DNA of 55,906 bases, taken from NCBI GenBank assembly GCA_947167155.1, contig CAMVHB010000009.1:1-55906 (forward strand). Direction: 5' to 3'. A model generated the notes under the pieces. It ran no database searches, had not been told where the DNA came from, and saw nothing but the letters and a program-made list of their open reading frames with translations. The stretch is from an uncultured Lachnospiraceae bacterium. GTDB taxonomy: Bacteria > Bacillota > Clostridia > Lachnospirales > Lachnospiraceae. The position numbers and the translations under genes were made by a program. Positions within the stretch are counted from its first letter, which is position 1; every line of letters begins with the position of its first letter. Positions 1 through 7,647 of the stretch are shown piece by piece.

Positions 1-12
1 TTTCACACTTCA

Positions 13-42
13 TTGACACTGGCGCATCATTCGCCGTAAAAT
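13..42 (+). promoter_or_regulatory. Predicted sigma-A promoter for the STAS-symporter pair
   Basis: A consensus -35 TTGACA (13-18) is followed after 18 bases by a near-consensus -10 TAAAAT (37-42). The STAS gene starts at 105 behind an AGGAGG-type site. The rest of the first 104 bases shows no other feature. Confidence 0.6.
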
Positions 43-104
43 AGCTTCGTTCCATCGGACCAAGCCCGATAAAATATTACTCTCTGAAGAGGAGGAAAGG
101 GTAA

Positions 105-404
105 ATGGAGATTATTACAAAAAGGGACGGGAGCAGCCTTACGATCGCTCTCAAAGGCCGCATGGATGCCGTGACGGCGGAAGATCTCGGAAAGGTGATA
201 CAAAGTGAGCTTTCGGATGTGACGGAATTGATATTTGACTTGAAGGACCTCACCTATACTTCTTCGGCCGGCCTTCGTCAGTTCCTTGTGGCACAAAAGC
301 TAATGGACGGGCAGGGCTCAATGGCCATCAGGAATGTCAATGAAATGGTAATGGATATTTTTGAAGAGACCGGCTTTAGCAACATTTTCAATATTGAAAA
401 ATAA
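105..404 (+). CDS. STAS-domain anti-sigma factor antagonist-like protein
   Basis: A 99-residue single-domain protein of the SpoIIAA/RsbV type. The conserved phospho-acceptor loop is visible as TYTSSAGLRQFL (Ser53/Ser54), and the N-terminal strand-turn pattern (LTIALKGRMDAVTAEDL) matches the STAS fold. Family members act by partner switching: the unphosphorylated protein binds an RsbW-type kinase, which inactivates it by phosphorylating the serine. The ribosome site GAGGAGGAAAGGG sits just before the ATG. The next gene begins about 30 bases downstream with an RsbW-like domain fused to a transporter, so the natural inference is that this protein binds that fusion rather than a free anti-sigma factor. 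Cytoplasmic; no sigma factor gene is adjacent. Confidence 0.88.
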   Translation: MEIITKRDGSSLTIALKGRMDAVTAEDLGKVIQSELSDVTELIFDLKDLTYTSSAGLRQFLVAQKLMDGQGSMAIRNVNEMVMDIFEETGFSNIFNIEK

Positions 405-433
405 TTGTTGATAGATTGGAGACAGCAGGAAAA

Positions 434-2092
434 ATGAAACGGTATGAATGTGACGCAAACCGCAAAGAAATACCGAAGGCTCTCGATTTCATTGATGGCT
501 GTTTTGAAGAGAGAAGGATAAACAGGAAAAAAAGGGTCCGTCCGATGCTTGTGGCCGAAGAAGTCCTTGAAGCAATCTGCGCGAACGCAGATGAGGGGAG
601 CAGGCTTTCGATCGAAGCGGAAGGTGTTTTTGGAAATCTGAAATTACAATACAGATGCGCAGGCAAGCCGTTTGAGGTTTCGGATATAGAACAAAAGCTT
701 CTCTTTACAAAAGAATTCTCAAAGAGCGAGGAAGCAAACGCGGTCATAAAAAACCTCATGGAGAAGCTCTTCGGGGACAAGCTGCATATCAGCTCCACAA
801 AGGGCGGCGTGAACAAAATCACCCAGAGCGTTGTGAAATCAGCCTATTCAGCGCTTATAATAACGCTGATCGCCCTTGCTCTTGGTATATTAACAGGGCT
901 TTTGATACAATACCTGCTTCCCGAACAAACAGGTAAGATCATTTCCGATAATGTATTTTCTCCCGTATATACAGTATTCATGAACGCCCTGAAAATGATA
1001 GTGGCACCTCTTGTATTCTTCTCGATAGCTTCCAGCATCGCGGATTTTTCAGACCTTAAGGCTCTCGGGCGTATGGCGGGAAAGATCGTTATCCTGTATG
1101 CCATCACTTCATTTATCGCGATCGGCGTCGGCTTTATGACTTACAACATTTTCCCGATCGGAAATCCGGAGCTTAAGGCAGCTGTGAATGCCGAAGAAGC
1201 CGCCTCGACCATAGAAAAGAGCGAAAATGTCACGATATCGATAAAAGACACGCTCGTGAATATAGTTCCAAGTGATGTGGTCACTCCCTTTATGCAATCA
1301 AATATGCTGCAGATAATATTTATGGCGGTACTGCTTGGGATCGCTGCGGCGTCCCTTTCAAAAAAATCCACGATGCTCAAGGATATTATACAGACCATGA
1401 ACAAGGCCTTTTCCCTCATAACCGGGTGGATAGTGGCCTGTATCCCCCTTTTCGTTTTTTGCTCGATGGCAAAGATGATGATAAGCATGAAGCTCAATCA
1501 CCTTGCCGATGTATTTTCATGGGTGCCGGCCGTGTATCTTGGGGATGTTATCATGATAGGCGTGTATTGCCTGATACTGCTTTTCGTCGGGAGGCTCAAC
1601 CCCCTCAGATTCCTCAAGGGATACCATCCGGCCATGATATCTGCCTTTACGCTCAGTTCAAGTAATGCAGCCCTTCCCTCATCAATAAGGCAGTGTGACA
1701 AGCTTGGGATCTCGGAAAAGATCTATTCCTTCTCGCTGCCTCTGGGCGCTACCATCAATATGGACGGCAACTGCATCACCTTGATAATAACAGCATTATT
1801 CTTCGCCAAAATATACGGCCTTCCGATCACCGGAAATCTGATGCTCTCACTCGTGATATCGATAATGGTGCTTTCGATAGGAAGTCCCGGAATTCCGGGC
1901 GGGAATCTGATCTGCCTTACGCTTATCGTGCCACAGATAGGACTTCCTGCGGAGGCGGTGAGCCTTGTGATGGGGCTTTATCCGCTGGTCGGAATGATGC
2001 AGACATTGACAAACGTGGCGGGGGATGCTGTCGCCACTTCGGTCGTGGCAAGGAGCGAGGGCCTTATCGACCTCGCGAAGTACAATAAGTGA
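434..2092 (+). CDS. Fusion of degenerate RsbW-like (HATPase) domain to SLC1-type dicarboxylate/amino-acid:cation symporter
   Basis: Residues 1 to about 130 resemble an RsbW/HATPase_c_2 domain. An N-box-like stretch (AEEVLEAICANA) and a later CAGKPFEVSD resemble its ATP-binding motifs, but the usual Asp of the DxG box is replaced, so ATP binding is doubtful. The remainder is a complete SLC1/DAACS symporter: multiple membrane segments, a serine-rich SSSNAALPSS hairpin motif, the substrate/sodium motif INMDGNC, GIPGGN, and the terminal NVAGDAVATSVVARSEG. SLC1 proteins import glutamate, aspartate or C4-dicarboxylates with sodium or protons; the substrate here is unknown. The ATG at 434 is preferred because a purine-rich site (GGAGACAGCAGGA) precedes it; an in-frame TTG at 416 has none. 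It follows the STAS gene as an operon and ends at a bidirectional terminator. Confidence 0.85.
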   Translation: MKRYECDANRKEIPKALDFIDGCFEERRINRKKRVRPMLVAEEVLEAICANADEGSRLSIEAEGVFGNLKLQYRCAGKPFEVSDIEQKLLFTKEFSKSEEANAVIKNLMEKLFGDKLHISSTKGGVNKITQSVVKSAYSALIITLIALALGILTGLLIQYLLPEQTGKIISDNVFSPVYTVFMNALKMIVAPLVFFSIASSIADFSDLKALGRMAGKIVILYAITSFIAIGVGFMTYNIFPIGNPELKAAVNAEEAASTIEKSENVTISIKDTLVNIVPSDVVTPFMQSNMLQIIFMAVLLGIAAASLSKKSTMLKDIIQTMNKAFSLITGWIVACIPLFVFCSMAKMMISMKLNHLADVFSWVPAVYLGDVIMIGVYCLILLFVGRLNPLRFLKGYHPAMISAFTLSSSNAALPSSIRQCDKLGISEKIYSFSLPLGATINMDGNCITLIITALFFAKIYGLPITGNLMLSLVISIMVLSIGSPGIPGGNLICLTLIVPQIGLPAEAVSLVMGLYPLVGMMQTLTNVAGDAVATSVVARSEGLIDLAKYNK

Positions 2093-2094
2093 CA

Positions 2095-2132
2095 AAAGAG
2101 ACAGGGGATAGATATGATTCCCCTGTCTCTTT
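2095..2132. terminator. Bidirectional rho-independent terminator
   Basis: A perfect 14-bp stem (2095-2108 with 2119-2132) has A-rich and T-rich shoulders and lies between two convergent genes, so it can serve both strands. Confidence 0.85.
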
Positions 2133-2159
2133 GATTGATATCCTGATAAGGAGCTATCT

Positions 2160-3251
2160 CTACGTGAAGACCTCGCGTATTTCTTTCATATGCTCCGATA
2201 TCTTTATATGCTGTGGGCAGACCGACTCGCATTTTTTGCAGGCAATGCAGTCAGAGGCCACAGAGCCCTTGTTTTTCAGCTCTTCGTAAGCTTTCGCTGA
2301 TTCATCAAATTCCCCTGAAGTCATCCTTTTATTGTATATGGAAAAGACATCGGGAATGGGGATCTGCTTCGGGCAGCCTTCAGTACAGTAGTGGCATGCG
2401 GTGCAGGGAATCTCCTTTGATTCGGCAAAGACCTTCTGGGCTTCGTTTATGGCTTCCCGTTCCTCCTTTGAGAGGGGAGTGAAATTGCTCATGAAGGTGG
2501 TGTTGTCATCTACCTGCTTCAGGGTTGACATACCCGATAGCACAGAGAGAAGCCCGTCAAGTGAGGCTGCAAAGCGGATAGCCCAGGAAGCGTAGGAGGC
2601 ATTGGGATTTACCTTGTCAAAGAGCGCTTTTACGGCCTTCGGCGGATCCGCAAGCCGCCCGCCTTTTACAGGCTCCATTATCACGAGCTGCTTGTCGTAT
2701 TTTCTCACGACCTCGTAATTCTTCCGTCCCTGGACTCCGGGATTTTCCCAGTCAGCATAATTGATCTGGAGCTGGACAAATTCAACCTCGGGATGAGCTG
2801 AAAGGATCTCGTCAAGAACCTCTGGGCCTCCGTGGAAGGAGAAGCCGATATGTTTGATCTTCCCCTCATCCTTTCTTTTCTGCACAAAGTCCCAGAGCTC
2901 GAAGCGTTCGTACTTTTTGTAATTCATATCATTTAAGAAATGAAGAAGATAATAATCAATATAATCTGTCTTCATGCGCTTCAAACTCTCGTAGAACTCG
3001 TTCTCGGCCATTTTCTTTGTGGGGACAACGGGGGCGAAGAGCTTTGTCGCTATCGTGAAGGATTCCCGGTCGTGCCTTGAAAAGAGCGCCTTCTGAGCGG
3101 CGACCTCGGAGCCCGGATAGATGTGGGCGGTATCAAAATAATTGAAGCCGCGATCTATGAACATATCTATCATTTCGCAGGTTTCCTTGATGTCGATGGA
3201 GATCCCTCTTCTGGGAAGTCGCATGAGGCCGAAGCCGAGCTTTCCTTTCAT
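2160..3251 (-). CDS. Aldo/keto reductase with C-terminal ferredoxin-like domain
   Basis: A 363-residue protein. The N-terminal roughly 280 residues form an aldo/keto reductase TIM barrel with the catalytic Asp and Tyr context NYFDTAHIYPGS and the start MKGKLGFGLMRLPRRG. The C-terminus carries two cysteine clusters (CTACHYCTEGCP and CIACKKCESVCP) of the kind that bind two [4Fe-4S] centres. This architecture is common in strict anaerobes; substrates are rarely known. It is the last gene of the minus-strand hexuronate operon, 28 bases after the KDG kinase, which suggests reduction of a uronate-derived carbonyl compound, though this is inference. No membrane segment or signal peptide is seen. Confidence 0.85.
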   Translation of the reverse strand: MKGKLGFGLMRLPRRGISIDIKETCEMIDMFIDRGFNYFDTAHIYPGSEVAAQKALFSRHDRESFTIATKLFAPVVPTKKMAENEFYESLKRMKTDYIDYYLLHFLNDMNYKKYERFELWDFVQKRKDEGKIKHIGFSFHGGPEVLDEILSAHPEVEFVQLQINYADWENPGVQGRKNYEVVRKYDKQLVIMEPVKGGRLADPPKAVKALFDKVNPNASYASWAIRFAASLDGLLSVLSGMSTLKQVDDNTTFMSNFTPLSKEEREAINEAQKVFAESKEIPCTACHYCTEGCPKQIPIPDVFSIYNKRMTSGEFDESAKAYEELKNKGSVASDCIACKKCESVCPQHIKISEHMKEIREVFT

Positions 3252-3279
3252 TTCTGTTCTCCTTTTTTCGAGGTTTTTT

Positions 3280-4302
3280 TTATCTTTTTACTGCGCCGGA
3301 GGAATCGCCGCCCATGAGGGCGATGACCTCATCCTTTGTCACCATATTGAAATCGCCTGATATAGTGTGCTTCAGACAGCCGGCGGCGGAAGCGAAGTCG
3401 ATCTTGTCCTGAGGCGTGAAGCCCAGAAGTTCCGCGGCTATGAAGCCTCCGCAGAAGGCGTCTCCGCAGCCCACCGTGTCGATGACATCAACATCATATT
3501 TTTTTCCGAAGTGAAAGTCAACGCTGTCAAGAAGCATTGAATCCCAAAGTGCCTTTGTGGCGGAAAGGGATCGGCGGCGCATGACGCAGACCTCGTCAAA
3601 CGAGAATCTCTCTTTAAGGGCAGTGCAGACCGATCTGAAGTTCCAGAGGTCGGGCTTTCCTTCAGGTATCTCTTTGTCTTCGGGATACATCGCAAATATC
3701 TCGGCATCGTCGTCCGAGGTGATGCAGACATCGGCATAATGGCAGAGCTCATCCATGGACTTTCCGGCTTCTTCAAGGGTCCACATGCGGCTCCTGTAAT
3801 TCAGGTCCACGGAGATCCTTACATTGTGTTTCTTTGCTTCCTTCAGGGCACGAAGGGAAACGTCACGGGCATTTTTCGAGAGGGCGGGAGTGATGCCTGA
3901 AAAATGGAACCAGTCGGCGCCGTCGAATATCTTCCCCCAGTCAAAGTCATCGGGATCGGCCTCGGCGATAGATGAGTTCTCGCGGTCATATATTATCTTT
4001 GAAGGACGGAGCCCGGCTCCCCTTTCAAAATAATAAGTGCCTATACGCTTTCCGCCACGTGCGATATTTTCGGTTTCGATCCCGAGGCGTTTCAGGGAAT
4101 TGATGGCCGCCTGTCCGACCTCGTTGTCGGGAAGCTTTGTCACATATGAAGCGTCTATGCCGTAATTCTCGGCCGATACCGCGACATTTGCCTCGGCTCC
4201 TCCAAAGGCTACCTCATAGGTGTCGGCTTGGAGGAAACGGTCGTGTCCGGGGGGAGTGAAGCGAAGGAGAAGTTCTCCCATGGTTATCAATCTCTTTTTC
4301 AT
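3280..4302 (-). CDS. kdgK: 2-keto-3-deoxygluconate kinase, PfkB family (copy B)
   Basis: A PfkB-fold sugar kinase of 340 residues that would phosphorylate KDG at C6, feeding KDPG aldolase. The start MKKRLITMGELLLRFTPPG is typical of KdgK, and the catalytic anion-hole motif is DTVGCGDAF (the family consensus has Ala where this has Cys). The start at 4302 is chosen over an upstream ATG at 4347 because a strong GGAGGACC site precedes it and the PfkB domain begins there. It is a paralogue of the next kinase upstream (4377-5474): both end in a similar EVxAxMGG tail. A terminator-like hairpin separates the two, so this copy may be transcribed less. Confidence 0.88.
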   Translation of the reverse strand: MKKRLITMGELLLRFTPPGHDRFLQADTYEVAFGGAEANVAVSAENYGIDASYVTKLPDNEVGQAAINSLKRLGIETENIARGGKRIGTYYFERGAGLRPSKIIYDRENSSIAEADPDDFDWGKIFDGADWFHFSGITPALSKNARDVSLRALKEAKKHNVRISVDLNYRSRMWTLEEAGKSMDELCHYADVCITSDDDAEIFAMYPEDKEIPEGKPDLWNFRSVCTALKERFSFDEVCVMRRRSLSATKALWDSMLLDSVDFHFGKKYDVDVIDTVGCGDAFCGGFIAAELLGFTPQDKIDFASAAGCLKHTISGDFNMVTKDEVIALMGGDSSGAVKR

Positions 4303-4327
4303 AGGTCCTCCTTGAATAAAGAAAAAA

Positions 4328-4365
4328 GGGGACAGTCCTCCCGTCAAACGGGAGGGCCATCCCCC
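4328..4365 (-). terminator. Intra-operon terminator/attenuator
   Basis: Read on the minus strand, a GC-rich hairpin (core CCTCCCGT-TTG-ACGGGAGG with an outer GGGG/CCCC pairing) is followed by a run of six T (complement of 4322-4327). It lies between the two kinase genes, so partial termination would lower expression of the downstream kdgK and reductase. Confidence 0.7.
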
Positions 4366-4376
4366 AGAATTTTTTG

Positions 4377-5474
4377 TTATCTCTGGACTCTCGCGCCGGC
4401 TCCGCCCATGATGGCTTCGACTTCGCTCTTGTCAGCCATTGTGGTATCACCGGGTGTGGTCATGGCAAGCGCACCGTGAGCTGCGCCGTAGTTTACGGCC
4501 TTCTCGGGATCGCCTGTCGCCATGAGACCGTATACAAGGCCCGAAGCGAAGGAATCGCCGCCGCCTACGCGGTCCATGATCTCAAGCCCGTCATACTGCG
4601 CTGCCTTGTAGATCTCGCCGTCAGCGTAGCAGAGCGCAGACCAGTCGTTGTTTGTAGCGGTGTGGACGGTACGAAGGGTGGTAGCGATGACCTTGAAATT
4701 GGGATAAGCCGCCGCCGCGTTCTTCATCATTGCCTTGTAGCCGTCAACGTTCAGCTTTTTCAGGTCTGAGCCCTGACCTTCGATCTCGAGTCCGAGGCAG
4801 GCTGTGAAGTCTTCCTCGTTTCCGATCATGACATCGATATAGGGAGCGATCTCCTTGTTTACTTCCCTTGCCTTGTCAAGACCGCCGATAGCGGACCACA
4901 TAGAAGGACGGTAATTGAGATCGTAGGAGACGATAGTGCCGTATTTCTTTGCTGTCTTGATGGCAGCGATGACGGTCTCGCAGGACTGCTCTGAAAGAGC
5001 AGCATAGATGCCGCCGGTGTGGAGCCATCTTACTCCCTGCTTTCCGAAGATCTCTTCAAAATCAAAATCCTCGGGAGTCGCCTGTGATATAGCGGTATTG
5101 GCGCGGTCGGAGCAGCCCTTCGCTCCGCGGATGCCGTAGCCTCTCTCCGTGAAATTGATGCCGTTCCTGCAGACGCGTCCGATACCGTCTGTCTTTTTCA
5201 TGAAGATAAAGTCAGTAGCGACGCCGCCCTGCTCGATGAAGTCCACCATGAGCTTTCCTACTTCATTGTCTGCAAACGCGGTAATGACAGCGGTGTCCAT
5301 GCCAAAGCACTTGTGAAGTCCACGGATAACATTGTATTCTCCGCCGCCCTCCCAGGCTCTGAAGGAGCGTGCTGTCCTGATCCTGCCTTCGCCGGGATCG
5401 AGACGGAGCATTACCTCTCCAAGGGAGGCTGCGTCATATTTGTAGGTGCCTTCTTTTTTGAGATTGAGATCCAT
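4377..5474 (-). CDS. PfkB-family sugar kinase, KDG kinase-like (copy A)
   Basis: A 365-residue PfkB-family kinase. It shows the N-terminal SLGEVMLRLDPGEGRIRTARSF (KDG kinase-like sugar-binding strand), DLNYRPSMW in the middle, and a catalytic motif DRVGGGDSFASG in which the usual GAGD reads GGGD. Compared with the neighbouring kdgK it is longer, with an extended region near residues 220-290. The start has a GGAGGA site at ideal spacing. It lies 15 bases downstream of eda in the hexuronate operon. It is probably a KDG kinase, but a second hexuronate-derived substrate (for example a different 2-keto-3-deoxy acid) is possible given the tandem paralogue. Confidence 0.82.
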   Translation of the reverse strand: MDLNLKKEGTYKYDAASLGEVMLRLDPGEGRIRTARSFRAWEGGGEYNVIRGLHKCFGMDTAVITAFADNEVGKLMVDFIEQGGVATDFIFMKKTDGIGRVCRNGINFTERGYGIRGAKGCSDRANTAISQATPEDFDFEEIFGKQGVRWLHTGGIYAALSEQSCETVIAAIKTAKKYGTIVSYDLNYRPSMWSAIGGLDKAREVNKEIAPYIDVMIGNEEDFTACLGLEIEGQGSDLKKLNVDGYKAMMKNAAAAYPNFKVIATTLRTVHTATNNDWSALCYADGEIYKAAQYDGLEIMDRVGGGDSFASGLVYGLMATGDPEKAVNYGAAHGALAMTTPGDTTMADKSEVEAIMGGAGARVQR

Positions 5475-5489
5475 TATTATCCTCCTTCA

Positions 5490-6134
5490 TCACTTGTGGT
5501 ACTGCTTTACGATATCAGCGGCTTCCTTCGACATCTTCTCGATCTCTGCGAAGTTTCCGGCAGCGACAAGATCCTTCTTTACCATCCAGGTGCCGCCGCA
5601 GCAGACGATCTTGTCATATGCGAGATATTCAGCGAGGTTCTTTGCGCTGACGCCGCCCGTGGGCATGTATTTCACATTTGTATAAGGGCCTGCGAGAGCC
5701 TTGATCATGGGAAGACCGCCGTTTGCCTCTGCCGGGAAGAATTTCACAAATGTAAGGCCAAGGTCGAGGGCTGCCTCTATCTCAGTAGCGGTAGCGATCC
5801 CGGGGCTCATGGGATAGCCCTTGTCAAGAACATGCTTTACGACCTTCGGATTAAGACCGGGAGCTACTATGAATTCAGCGCCGGCATCGATGGCGCGGTC
5901 AGCCTGCTCAGTGGTAAGGACTGTGCCCGCACCTACGAGCATATCGGGGAATTCCTTCTTGAGGGTCTTTATGGTATCAACCGCAGCCGCTGTCCTGAAG
6001 GTAACCTCGGCAGCAGGAAGGCCGCCCTTCATAAGGGCATCCCCGAGGGGAGATGCATCCTTTGCGTCATCAAGTGCGATAACCGGGATCACGCCGATCT
6101 TGTAAAATCTCTCTTCAAGTTCTTTTGTAGTCAT
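5490..6134 (-). CDS. eda: KDPG/KHG aldolase
   Basis: A 214-residue class I aldolase that cleaves 2-keto-3-deoxy-6-phosphogluconate to pyruvate and glyceraldehyde-3-phosphate, the last step of the hexuronate pathway. Seen: the catalytic Glu strand AAEVTFRT, GAGTVL, and the Schiff-base lysine motif FVKFFPAEANGG. Length is normal for the family. The start at 6134 (MTTKELEERF) follows a GGAGGA site; the longer reading frame from 6161 overlaps the end of uxaA and lacks a site. It sits between uxaA and the two PfkB kinases. Confidence 0.95.
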   Translation of the reverse strand: MTTKELEERFYKIGVIPVIALDDAKDASPLGDALMKGGLPAAEVTFRTAAAVDTIKTLKKEFPDMLVGAGTVLTTEQADRAIDAGAEFIVAPGLNPKVVKHVLDKGYPMSPGIATATEIEAALDLGLTFVKFFPAEANGGLPMIKALAGPYTNVKYMPTGGVSAKNLAEYLAYDKIVCCGGTWMVKKDLVAAGNFAEIEKMSKEAADIVKQYHK

Positions 6135-6147
6135 CTGTTTTCCTCCT

Positions 6148-7629
6148 TTAAAGTACAACACCGTCTTTCAATATCGATATTTCTCTGAAGCCCTGTTCCT
6201 CAGCTTTTGTGAGTTTTCCGGAAGCGACCTCCATCACGTAGTCGAGAAGCCTTTCACCGGCCTCGGCTACCGTTTCCTTTCCTTCAGCTATGCCGCCGCA
6301 GTTGAAATCTATCCACGCGTGCTTCTTTTCAAACAGTGCGGTATTTGTGGAAAGCTTCACCGTAGGAGCCGGAGCCCCGAAGGGGGTTCCGCGCCCTGTA
6401 GTAAAGAGAATAATGTGGGCGCCTGCCGCTGTAAGGTTCGTCGCGGAAACGAGGTCGTTGCCGGGACCGGAGAGAAGGTTAAGGCCTTTCTTCTCAACTG
6501 GGCAGGCATATTCCTTCACATCGACTATCTGTGCCGTTCCGCCCTTCTGGACGCAGCCTAAGGATTTGTCCTCGAGGGTCGTGATCCCTCCTGCCTTGTT
6601 GCCGGGTGAGGGATTCTCGTATACCACCTGATTGTGTGATGTGAAATAATGCTTGAAATTGTTTGCCATATCGGCAGCTTTTTTGAATACGCCCTCATCC
6701 AAAGCCCTGTCAAAGAGCGCCTTCTCCGCACCGAACATTTCGGGAACCTCTGTAAGTATCGTAGTCCCGCCAAGTCCGATGAGACGGTCTGAGAAGCTGC
6801 CGACTGTAGGATTCGCGGTGATGCCGGAAAGTCCGTCCGAGCCGCCGCATTTCATTCCTATGACAAGCTCCGATGCAGGAAGAGTCTTTCTCTCAAATTT
6901 CCCTGCGTAGGATGACAGCTCTTCAAGGAGCTTTCTGGCGTCAGAAAATTCGTCCTCTGATTCCTGACATACAAGGAACTTCACGCGGTCTGAATTCCAT
7001 GATCCAAGGGCTTCCTGGAACATTGAAAGAGTGAGATTCTCGCAGCCAAGGGCAAGCACCAGCACAGCGCCGGCATTCGGATGATTTACAAGACCTGTCA
7101 GTACCCTCTTTGTTGTTGCAAGGTCATCGCCCATCTGGGAGCAGCCGAAGGGGTGGGGGAAGGTGTAAAGTCCTGTTACCGTGCCCTTCACAAGGTCCTG
7201 ATTGTCTTTGACCATTTTTTCCGCGACAGAATTCACGCAGCCGACTGTTGGAATGATCCAGATGTCGTTTCGTACAGCGGCGCGTCCGTCCTCGCGGACA
7301 AAGCCCTCGAAGGTCCGGTCATTTGTCTTGATATCGGGATAGGTCTTGTGATCATAGGTATAATCACTTTCCTCCGAGAGATTTGTTTTGGCATTGTGGG
7401 TATGTACCCATTTTCCGGCCTTGATATCCTCTTTTGCGCTTGCGATCGGGAAGCCGTATTTGATGATGTTCTCGCCGGCTTTGATATCAAAGAGAGAAAT
7501 CTTGTGACCTCTTTGTATATCATCAAGCGCAGTGACATCAATACCGGATACGGAAAGGCTTTCGCCTTCCTTTATGTCATCAAGTGCAACAGCTACATTA
7601 TCATTTTCATTTATCCGAAGAAGTTTCAT
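6148..7629 (-). CDS. uxaA: Altronate dehydratase
   Basis: A 493-residue full-length UxaA. It has an N-terminal SAF-type domain (residues about 1-75) and the large C-terminal catalytic domain, with GFVREDGRAAVRNDIW near residue 105 and conserved cysteines in GCVNS, HPFGCSQMG and KCGGSDGLSG. It dehydrates D-altronate to 2-keto-3-deoxygluconate, using iron or manganese. Both domains are fused in one chain, as in E. coli UxaA, rather than split as in the related galactarate/sulfolactate enzymes. It lies 18 bases downstream of uxaB and 13 bases upstream of the eda start. Confidence 0.95.
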   Translation of the reverse strand: MKLLRINENDNVAVALDDIKEGESLSVSGIDVTALDDIQRGHKISLFDIKAGENIIKYGFPIASAKEDIKAGKWVHTHNAKTNLSEESDYTYDHKTYPDIKTNDRTFEGFVREDGRAAVRNDIWIIPTVGCVNSVAEKMVKDNQDLVKGTVTGLYTFPHPFGCSQMGDDLATTKRVLTGLVNHPNAGAVLVLALGCENLTLSMFQEALGSWNSDRVKFLVCQESEDEFSDARKLLEELSSYAGKFERKTLPASELVIGMKCGGSDGLSGITANPTVGSFSDRLIGLGGTTILTEVPEMFGAEKALFDRALDEGVFKKAADMANNFKHYFTSHNQVVYENPSPGNKAGGITTLEDKSLGCVQKGGTAQIVDVKEYACPVEKKGLNLLSGPGNDLVSATNLTAAGAHIILFTTGRGTPFGAPAPTVKLSTNTALFEKKHAWIDFNCGGIAEGKETVAEAGERLLDYVMEVASGKLTKAEEQGFREISILKDGVVL

Positions 7630-7647
7630 TTCAGACCTCTTTCGTTT

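Noticed and set aside
5313-6188. A 291-codon open frame on the plus strand
   Set aside because: It is antisense to eda and the PfkB kinase, whose motifs are clear; its translation is low-complexity and Cys/Leu-rich with no domain.
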